Shown: one piece after another, positions 57,973-64,000 of the stretch
Numbering within the stretch: the first letter of the stretch is position 1
Layout: every line of letters starts with the position of its first letter
Assembly: GCA_050299335.1 (NCBI GenBank)
Contig: JBNKVT010000052.1
Span: 94,079 to 158,078, forward strand
From: JBNKVT01 sp050299335
GTDB taxonomy: Bacteria; Pseudomonadota; Alphaproteobacteria; Rhodobacterales; Rhodobacteraceae
Length of the DNA stretch: 64,000 bases
Reading direction: 5' to 3'
Notes under the pieces: generated by a model
What the model was told of the DNA's origin: nothing
The model's input: only the letters and a program-made list of their open reading frames with translations
Database searches by the model: none
Made by a program: the position numbers and the translations under genes

Positions 57973-60900
57973 GCGACAAGCCACAGAAACTTGGGATAGC
58001 CGGTGCCCTGACCAAGGCGTTCATAGACTCCCCGCTGACGCCCCTGTTCCTGATCGCCTCTTTCGCCTTCGGCCTGATCGCGCTGGTGACCCTGCCGCGC
58101 GAAGAGGAACCGCAGATCTCCGTCCCGATGGTCGATATCCGCGTCGCCGCCGCCGGGCTGAAGGCCGAGGACGCGGTCAAGCTGATCACCGAGCCGCTGG
58201 AGACCATCGTCAAGGGCATCAACGGGGTCGAACATGTCTATTCTCAAAGCATGGATGACGGCGTGCTGGTCACCGCGCGTTTCATCGTCGGCACGCCTGC
58301 CGACAACGCCATCCTGCGGGTCCACGAAAAACTGCGCGCCAATCTCGACCGCATGCCCGTCGGCATCCCCGAACCGCTGATCGTCGGGCGCGGCATCGAC
58401 GATGTCGCCATCGTCTCGCTGACCCTCGCCCCCGATCCTGACATCGCCGCGCATGTCACTGCCAACGACCTGACCCGTATCGCCCGCGAGTTGCGCGCCG
58501 AAATTGCCAAGATCGACGATGTCGGGCTGAGCTACCTCGTCGGTGAAACCCCCGAAGCGATCCGCGTCGCCCCTGACCCTGAACGGCTCGCACTTTACGG
58601 CGTCACCCTGCAGCAACTGGCGGGCAAGGTCGGAAGTGCCAACATGTCCTTCCCCGCCGGCATGGTCCGCGACCGGGGCGAACAGGTCGAACTGATCGCG
58701 GGCGAGACCCTGCGCACCCCGGCCGAGATCGGCAACCTTCTGGTCACCACCCGCGACGGCCGCCCGGTCTATATTCGCGACGTCGCCGATGTTGACCTGG
58801 TCACCGATGGCGCCGATCTTCTGGTCTCGACCGTCACCCGTGGCGAGGTCGGTGAAATCAACCGCGTCCCTTCCGTTACCCTCGCCGTTGCCAAACGCGC
58901 CGGGGCAAATGCGGTAATCGTGGCCGAAGAAATCCTGCACCGGGTCGAGGCGCTGGAAGGCAGCCTGATCCCCGAAGGCATCCGTGTCGAGATCACCCGC
59001 GACTATGGCGAGACGGCGAACGAGAAGGCCAACGAGCTGTTGTTCCACCTCGGCCTCGCCACCATCTCCATCGTCATCCTCGTCTGGCTCGCCATCGGCT
59101 GGCGCGAGGCGCTTGTCGTCGCCGTGGTCATCCCGGTCACCATCCTCCTGACGCTCTTCGCGTCCTGGCTGATGGGCTACACCCTGAACCGGGTGTCGCT
59201 GTTCGCGCTGATTTTCTCCATCGGCATCCTCGTCGACGACGCCATAGTGGTGATCGAGAATATCGCGCGGCACTGGGCCATGGACCCCAAGGGCGACCGC
59301 AAGGCCGCCGCGATCCGGGCCGTCGCCGAGGTCGGCAACCCCACCATCGTCGCCACCCTCACCGTGGTCGCCGCCCTGCTGCCGATGCTGTTCGTCTCCG
59401 GCATGATGGGCCCCTATATGAGCCCGATCCCTGCCAACGCGTCCGCCGCGATGATCTTCTCGTTCTTTGTCGCCGTCATGGTCACGCCGTGGCTGATGCT
59501 GCGCTTCGCTGGCGGGGCGGCGCATGGTCACGCCGATGGCGGGCAGGGTGGTCTCCTGGGGCGCGCTTATGCCGCCGTCGCCCGCCCGATCCTGGCATAC
59601 AAGGCGGGCTCGTGGCTGTTTCTGGCTGTCGTCGCCGTCCTCACTTTCGGCTCGCTGACGCTGTTCTACACCAAGGACGTCACCGTCAAACTCTTGCCCT
59701 TCGACAACAAATCCGAGCTGATGGTCACCATAGACATGCCCGAAGGCACCTCGGTCGAGACCACCGACAGCGTCGCCCAGATTGTTGCCTCTACGGTGCT
59801 GGATTTCCCCGAAGCGATCAGCGCCCAGACCCATGCAGGCACGGCGGCCCCCTTCAACTTCAACGGCCTCGTCCGGCATTACTTTTTCCGCAACAAGCCC
59901 TATCAGGGTGACGTCGCCATCAATCTTGCGCCGAAAACCGAGCGCGAGCGTACTTCCCACGACCTTGCACTGGTCCTGCGCGAGCGGCTGAACGAGTTGG
60001 ACCTGCCCCCCGGCACCAACCTCAAGGTCGTCGAACCGCCCCCCGGTCCGCCGGTCATGGCCACGCTTCTCGCTGAAATCTACGGCCCCGACGCCGAGAC
60101 CCGTCGTGCGGTCGGGCAAAAGGTAGAGGCTGCCTTCCGCTCTGTGCCCTTTGTCGTTGATGTCGACAACTCCTGGGGTGAACCGGCCCGGCGCCTGCGC
60201 ACCACCGTCTCGACCGACGATCTGGAGTTCTTCCGGGTGCAGGAAGCGGACGTTTTCGACACCATCTCGATCCTCAATTCAGGCAGCACTGTCGGCTATT
60301 CCCACCGTGGCGGTGGCCGCCAGCCGATCCCCATCGTGCTGGAACGCGGCAAGCAGGACCGCGTTCTCGACGAACGCTTCCTCACCACCCCGATCCCGGC
60401 CAATGTGCTGCCCGGCGACCGGGGTGTGGTCGAACTTGGCGACGTGGTCCGGGTCCGCGAGGAACGTGCCTCCTTCCCGATCTTCCGCCACAATGGCCGC
60501 TATGCCGAGATCGTCACCGCCGAACTGGCGGGCGATTTCGAGGCCCCTCTCTACGGCATGCTCGCCGTGCACGAGGCCCTCGACGCCCAGGACTGGACCG
60601 GCTTGCAGAAACCGGTGATCAGCCTCCACGGCCAGCCCGAGGACGAGACGCATTCGACGCTGCTCTGGGACGGCGAATGGGAGGTCACCTGGGTGACTTT
60701 CCGCGACATGGGCGCTGCCTTCATGGTGGCGCTTCTTGGCATCTACATCCTCGTCGTCGCCCAGTTCGGTTCGTTCAAACTGCCGCTCGTCATCCTCACC
60801 CCGGTACCCCTGACCTTCATCGGCATCCTCGGCGGCCACTGGTGGCTGGAGGCGCCGTTCACGGCGACCTCGATGATCGGTTTCATCGCCCTTGCCGGCA

Positions 60901-61166
60901 TCATCGTGCGCAACTCGATCCTCTTGGTCGATTTCATCCGCCACACGCCCAAGGACCGCCCGCTGAAGGAGATCCTGATCGAAGCGGGCTCGATCCGCTT
61001 CAAACCGATCCTGCTGACGGCGATTGCGGCCATGATCGGGGCCGCCGTCATCCTCGCCGACCCAATCTTCCAGGGCCTCGCGATCTCGCTCCTGTTCGGC
61101 CTGATTTCGTCCACCCTGCTGACCGTTCTGGTCATCCCGGCGATCTACCGGGTGCTGAGAACCTGA
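57969..61166 (+). CDS. RND-superfamily efflux pump, inner-membrane permease
   Basis: A 1065-residue AcrB/HAE1-like pump with 12 expected TM helices. TM1 is followed by LPREEEPQISVPMVDIRVAA; the proton-relay helix TM4 has SIGILVDDAIVVIENIARHW (DD pair), then MLFVSGMMGPYM. The second half has MVTIDMPEGTSVETTDSVAQ and ends SSTLLTVLVIPAIYRVLRT. It is not the heavy-metal CzcA branch: the DFG(x)IVDGAVVIxEN signature is absent. The substrate is unknown. Linkage to sqrR and sqr suggests export of a sulfur compound or of toxic products under sulfide stress (inference). Confidence 0.93.
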   Translation: MSDKPQKLGIAGALTKAFIDSPLTPLFLIASFAFGLIALVTLPREEEPQISVPMVDIRVAAAGLKAEDAVKLITEPLETIVKGINGVEHVYSQSMDDGVLVTARFIVGTPADNAILRVHEKLRANLDRMPVGIPEPLIVGRGIDDVAIVSLTLAPDPDIAAHVTANDLTRIARELRAEIAKIDDVGLSYLVGETPEAIRVAPDPERLALYGVTLQQLAGKVGSANMSFPAGMVRDRGEQVELIAGETLRTPAEIGNLLVTTRDGRPVYIRDVADVDLVTDGADLLVSTVTRGEVGEINRVPSVTLAVAKRAGANAVIVAEEILHRVEALEGSLIPEGIRVEITRDYGETANEKANELLFHLGLATISIVILVWLAIGWREALVVAVVIPVTILLTLFASWLMGYTLNRVSLFALIFSIGILVDDAIVVIENIARHWAMDPKGDRKAAAIRAVAEVGNPTIVATLTVVAALLPMLFVSGMMGPYMSPIPANASAAMIFSFFVAVMVTPWLMLRFAGGAAHGHADGGQGGLLGRAYAAVARPILAYKAGSWLFLAVVAVLTFGSLTLFYTKDVTVKLLPFDNKSELMVTIDMPEGTSVETTDSVAQIVASTVLDFPEAISAQTHAGTAAPFNFNGLVRHYFFRNKPYQGDVAINLAPKTERERTSHDLALVLRERLNELDLPPGTNLKVVEPPPGPPVMATLLAEIYGPDAETRRAVGQKVEAAFRSVPFVVDVDNSWGEPARRLRTTVSTDDLEFFRVQEADVFDTISILNSGSTVGYSHRGGGRQPIPIVLERGKQDRVLDERFLTTPIPANVLPGDRGVVELGDVVRVREERASFPIFRHNGRYAEIVTAELAGDFEAPLYGMLAVHEALDAQDWTGLQKPVISLHGQPEDETHSTLLWDGEWEVTWVTFRDMGAAFMVALLGIYILVVAQFGSFKLPLVILTPVPLTFIGILGGHWWLEAPFTATSMIGFIALAGIIVRNSILLVDFIRHTPKDRPLKEILIEAGSIRFKPILLTAIAAMIGAAVILADPIFQGLAISLLFGLISSTLLTVLVIPAIYRVLRT

Positions 61167-61330
61167 CCAGAGGAGAACTGGTTTGCAGTGATTGCGGGGA
61201 GACCCAGCAGGCTTGTCCCAGTTGCGAAGCAGGATGGCTTGTCGAACGGCGCGGCCGCTATGGAGCATTTCTCGGCTGTGTCCGCTTCCCGGACTGTGAT
61301 GGCAAAGCTAAGCTGCAGAAAAGCGCATGA
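61167..61330 (+). pseudogene. Topoisomerase-type C4 zinc-finger remnant
   Basis: Directly after the RND stop, an open stretch encodes LVCSDCGETQQACPSCEAGW, then LVERRGRYGAFLGCVRFPDC and a basic end, stop at 61328-61330. This is the topoisomerase I DNA-binding C4 zinc finger (CPxC...GxLVxRRGRYGxFLGCxxxPxC). No ATG, GTG or TTG starts it; only CTG codons are available. It is best read as the 3' end of a longer gene (topo- or helicase-type) cut off by the insertion that brought the sqr-RND block. Confidence 0.6.
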
Positions 61331-61523
61331 CATGAATAAAGAGCACGACCCAGCCGCCATTGTTACGCTCAATGACAAAGGTCCGCAGGCAGCGGCGGAT
61401 TCCGGACGTTCATGGTCGCCGCGGCGAACTTTAGGTCCCCGCCCGAGTCAACTCCAACTGACTAAGTGTTGGTGCGTGTAGGCCGTCCGCAGACCCGTGC
61501 ATCGGTTTGATCCATTGCGCAGC

Positions 61524-62218
61524 CTAGTACCCCGTGACGGGGCTTCGACCGTTCCATGCTGCTTCCCATTCCTCGTTGAATATTTCTTCCGCGTCGCTGT
61601 CCATGACAGGATAGGCGAAGGTCAATGCGAATGCGTCAGCGACATCGGGGGAGGGAATCCCACGCTTCTTCATGTCGACCTTGCGCTCGAGGAGAAGAGC
61701 GTTCTGGGCATTGTAGCTGAACATGGGTGCCGACAGCTCAGCACCAGGAAGGTTGTCCCGTGGAAGCGATCCGGATTCCAGCCACGATCGTGCCGTGAGC
61801 CACATTTCGGTGCGTTTGTTGGCGGCCTTCTCGCCGGTCCGCGTACTGTCTGACTTTGCGCCGAAGTTAATGCCTTGCGCCATCATGAACCCAAGCTGCC
61901 GGAGCCGGTCAACGACGCCGCCCCCGACGCCGCCATCGTCAATGAAAACGGCATCTGGGTTCCAGCGCCGTATCCAGTCTGCAACCCGGGCAGCCAACTG
62001 CATCGTATCCCAACCCGACAATCGCTCATAGGGGATCGGTGCGCCATCCCGGCTTTGGCGGAAGTAGATGACAGAACGGTCATCTCCGAACCGTGCGACA
62101 TCGACGCCGATGACCTTTTCGTCGAATGGCTCGGGCGGGTTTGCCTTTCGGGTCATTGCCTTGTTCACCAGCCCTTGAGGGATCAGCTGTTCATCGCGCT
62201 GCCTCAAAGCTGCAGTAG
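61524..62218 (-). pseudogene. Terminase large-subunit nuclease half (type 3), frame-shifted against the ATPase half
   Basis: The C-terminal RNase-H-like nuclease domain of a phage terminase: RDEQLIPQGLVNKAM, EKVIGVDVARFGDDRSVIYF (first Asp), AVFIDDGGVGGGVVDRLRQL (second acidic residue), then SPDVADAFALTFAYPV (third Asp). It ends EEWEAAWNGRSPVTGY. The ATPase half upstream is in another frame and ends in TGA at 62191, so no full-length protein can be made without a frameshift. Confidence 0.75.
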
Positions 62219-62883
62219 AACTCCTGACGCACCTTTCCTTCCGACATACCGGAGCGGCGTTCGGCATCAATCTGATCACCGGAGATAAGCCCGGTGTCCT
62301 CGATTGTCAGCCGTTCGCTGAACCACCCGTCCGCCTCGACCGCATTGAGCCAGGTCGTGTAGCCGTGGTTGTGCCCCCGGGGCGTGTAGATGAAGAGGGC
62401 CCAGCCATCGTTCTCGACCAGGATCGGCCGGATGTAGTCCCAGGCATCCGGATGGGCCAGCGCCCATTCCGAGAACACGACACCAACCGGGTTCGATCCG
62501 ACGAGACTGTCGAAGTTGTCTGACCCGGCCATCTGCCAGATCGAGCCGTTTACGGTCTCCAACAGCATCTCGTTTGCGTTTACCCGCCGGCGAACCTGAG
62601 GCGGAAACACCTGGTCGATGATCCTTCGCCCCTTGCCGTCGATCCCGTTCCAGATCGCGCGACGGGCCTGAGTTTGTTCCGGGAAGAGATGCCAGTAAGT
62701 CCCGACACGTCGAAACATGTCCCGGGCCGTGAGGTTCAGGGCCACGCTGTCCTTGCCTGCGCGCCGGTGCCATATCGCACATCCGCGCGTGAAGGCATGG
62801 TTATGCCCGAACTGCCGGTAGAGACGTTCCTGGTGCGGAAGCGGGCGCCAGTCATTCGGGATCGTCAAACGTGTCGATGACAT
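62191..62883 (-). pseudogene. Terminase large-subunit ATPase half (type 2)
   Basis: The N-terminal 230 residues of a phage packaging ATPase. Walker A-like CAIWHRRAGKDSVALNLTAR, adenine-binding WRPLPHQERLY, Walker B/coupling SNPVGVVFSEWALAHPDAWD, then LFIYTPRGHNHGYTTW and RRSGMSEGKVRQEFYCSFEA. The next residues of this family (usually AxPGAYY...) are absent: the frame stops at 62191 and a nuclease domain of another terminase type continues in a different frame. Starts 32 nt inside the end of the DUF5681 gene. Confidence 0.78.
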
Positions 62884-63220
62884 GGATCGTCACTCCCTTT
62901 TCCCCTTGTTGTTTGGGCTGCTCTTCGTAGGCTTCGATGAGCCTGAGCGTCTGGGCCGCGGCCCGCATGTCTCCCTTGATCGCCTTGGTCACGAGCGACA
63001 GAATCAGGGCCTCCCGCTTTGTGATGCGCGTTGTCCGACCGCCCTCGGTCACGGAAACTTCCTGCGACAAGGCCTCCTCCAGCACTTTTGCCACGCCTCG
63101 TAATCCCTTGGGCCGGCCCAGTGGGTTGCCCGATTGTCCTGGTTTGAACCGCGTCGCCCTGGGTGGCTTGCCATAGCCGACCTCGTAGGACGTTTCGCTG
63201 TTGCGCTCGTCAGACATCAC
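62852..63220 (-). CDS. DUF5681 protein (phage packaging-associated)
   Basis: A 122-residue protein with the DUF5681 signature YGKPPRATRFKPGQSGNPLG, then RPKG, and a helical C-terminus (ITKREALILSLVTKAIKGDM). These proteins are encoded just before terminase large subunits in gene-transfer and prophage packaging modules and may act as or with the small subunit. It overlaps both neighbours: 4 nt with the methylase remnant upstream and 32 nt with the terminase downstream. Confidence 0.85.
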   Translation of the reverse strand: MMSDERNSETSYEVGYGKPPRATRFKPGQSGNPLGRPKGLRGVAKVLEEALSQEVSVTEGGRTTRITKREALILSLVTKAIKGDMRAAAQTLRLIEAYEEQPKQQGEKGVTIHVIDTFDDPE

Positions 63221-63788
63221 CCGTCCTTCCCGGAAAGGACGGACCCAGCAGCGCGCTCCGCGAATGTCTCGCCGGTTGCGACCAGGACCGCGTTGTCGTG
63301 GCTGATGTCCTTCCAGCGGCGGATGGTCCTGTCGACATAGACAGGATCGATTTCGACGAGCCGTGCCCGACGACCCGTCCGCTCGGCCGCGATCAGCGTC
63401 GAGCCCGATCCGCCAAACCCGTCCAGAATGATATCACCGCGTTCGGAACAATCCCGAACGGCGTCCGCAACCATCGCTACGGGCTTCACGGTCGGATGGA
63501 GCGCCAGGTCCTGGAGACGCCCGGCACCGCCCGACGTGATCCCTCGATATTCCCAGACATTGGTGCGATAGCGCCCGCTCTCGCCCAGCCCGAAAGTGTT
63601 CGTGTGGGGGGCGTCCCCAGACTTGAAAGCAAAAACGAGCTCATGTCGGGACCGGTAGAATGTTCCCATGCCGCCATTGTCCTTGGCCCAGACAATCAGG
63701 TTCTTGAGTTCGGTATAGACCCTCTCACCTGCGTCGAGGATCTCGCGCATGTGCCGCCAGTCCATACAGATGAAATGGATTGGACCTG
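63217..63788 (-). pseudogene. DNA methylase (N4/N6), 5' end removed by IS3-family insertion
   Basis: The C-terminal part of a beta-class DNA methyltransferase: TELKNLIVWAKDNGGMGTFY, then RSRHELVFAFKSGD, HPTVKPVAMVADAVRDCS (target region), and motif I GDIILDGFGGSGSTLIAAER with EIDPVYVD. The catalytic DPPY/NPPY motif, which comes earlier in this class, is missing: upstream of about 63788 the frame runs into the IS3 transposase end read in another frame. Full-length relatives often carry an N-terminal ParB domain and occur with DUF5681 and terminase genes. Confidence 0.78.
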
Positions 63789-64000
63789 TCACGTTTCTGT
63801 GCCGCCCCAAGTGCTCGTTTAGGCCACTTTCCTTTCGAAGGCGACAGGGCTTTTCCAGCCCAAAGCTGAGTGTCGCCGTCGCGGATTGTAGAAGCCATTG
63901 ATGTACTGGAAGATGGCCACTTCTGTTTCGCGGCGCGTTTGCCATGACCGTCGCCAGATCAGCTCGGCTTTGATCGTTTTGAAGAACGTTTCGACCGCCG
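63789..64000 (-). mobile_element. IS3-family insertion sequence, one end (runs off the window)
   Basis: The end of the IS, from its terminal region near 63789 to the window edge. The transposase OrfB tail fills 63819-64000. The exact terminus is inferred from the point where methylase similarity stops; a TGTCACGTTTCTG stretch (63787-63799) may be the terminal repeat. The other end lies outside. Confidence 0.7.
63819..64000 (-). CDS. IS3-family transposase OrfB (C-terminal part, cut by window edge)
   Basis: The visible C-terminus reads AVETFFKTIKAELIWRRSWQ, then TRRETEVAIFQYINGFYNPR, RRHSALGWKSPVAFERKVA and stop (TAA at 63821-63819). This is the end of the DDE integrase core of IS3-group transposases: the last catalytic Glu region (FFKTIKAEL) and the YNxxRRHSALG motif. 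Too short to assign an IS name. Confidence 0.9.
   Translation of the reverse strand, partial: AVETFFKTIKAELIWRRSWQTRRETEVAIFQYINGFYNPRRRHSALGWKSPVAFERKVA

Noticed and set aside
57630..60119. 829-codon minus-strand open frame opposite the RND pump
   Set aside because: Asp/Gly/His-rich repeats without domain signature; the RND gene on the plus strand is certain.
43476..61472. 13-bp match CTAAGTGTTGGTG between 43476-43488 (minus) and 61460-61472 (plus)
   Set aside because: No similarity extends beyond it and no second feature supports a shared element; it could be chance in 64 kb.
1..64000. CRISPR arrays
   Set aside because: No regularly spaced direct repeats of 25-40 bp were seen anywhere in the window.

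Overview
The window is high-GC DNA from a member of the Alphaproteobacteria, most probably a Rhodobacterales (Rhodobacteraceae/Paracoccaceae) species. The basis is gene content: the NDUFAF6-like squalene/phytoene synthase relative, mannosylfructose synthesis genes, a persulfide-sensing SqrR-type repressor, the DUF3489/DUF2924/recombinase cassette, and the codon use. I cannot name genus or species. Nearly all genes can be identified at family level. Most long open frames on the opposite strands are GC-rich shadows and are not listed.

Layout. 1-1649: end of a carbohydrate locus (HAD phosphatase fragment and gnd). 1694-2014: two nested palindromes that share a core. 2013-9906: a minus-strand operon of type VI secretion accessory genes (DUF2169 adaptor, inactive ketoacyl-synthase-like protein, two DUF4150/PAAR-like effectors with different C-terminal nuclease-like domains, two candidate immunity or accessory proteins, DUF6484, a TIGR02270-type protein). 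No core T6SS gene lies in the window. 10544-14136: a three-gene mannosylfructose-type compatible-solute operon. 14186-29337: housekeeping and metabolic genes (tRNA-Arg, orphan ABC ATPase, SDR, prfC, ferredoxin-NADP reductase, DEAD-box helicase, an enolase-superfamily/TIM-barrel pair, valS). 29425-32486: DUF3592 protein, two paralogous 77-residue membrane proteins and a secreted Gly-rich coiled-coil protein. 32693-37596: CoxL-like molybdoenzyme subunit, GNAT, NYN/LOTUS nuclease, thioesterase, DMT exporter. 37665-46021: a complete oligopeptide-type ABC importer, divergent from two M20 peptidases, which looks like a peptide/acyl-amino-acid uptake and hydrolysis unit. 46084-51955: HNH nuclease, NDUFAF6-like protein, histidine phosphatase, cimA, cysS, YjbR-like protein.

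From tRNA-Gln (52029) to the right edge the DNA is a mosaic mobile region. It holds a serine recombinase with an in-frame amber codon, DUF2924, a DUF3489 remnant, pieces of up to three different phage terminases, a DUF5681 protein and a DNA methylase cut off by an IS3-family element. Set into this debris is an intact module, sqrR - sqr - DUF2892 - RND adaptor - RND pump (54906-61166), with two related AT-rich palindromes at its predicted promoters. It reads as a sulfide/persulfide-responsive detoxification cargo.

Points most worth following: the sulfide-to-RND coupling, the orphan T6SS effector cassette, the base-composition break inside cysS, and the palindromes that keep one core while both arms change together.
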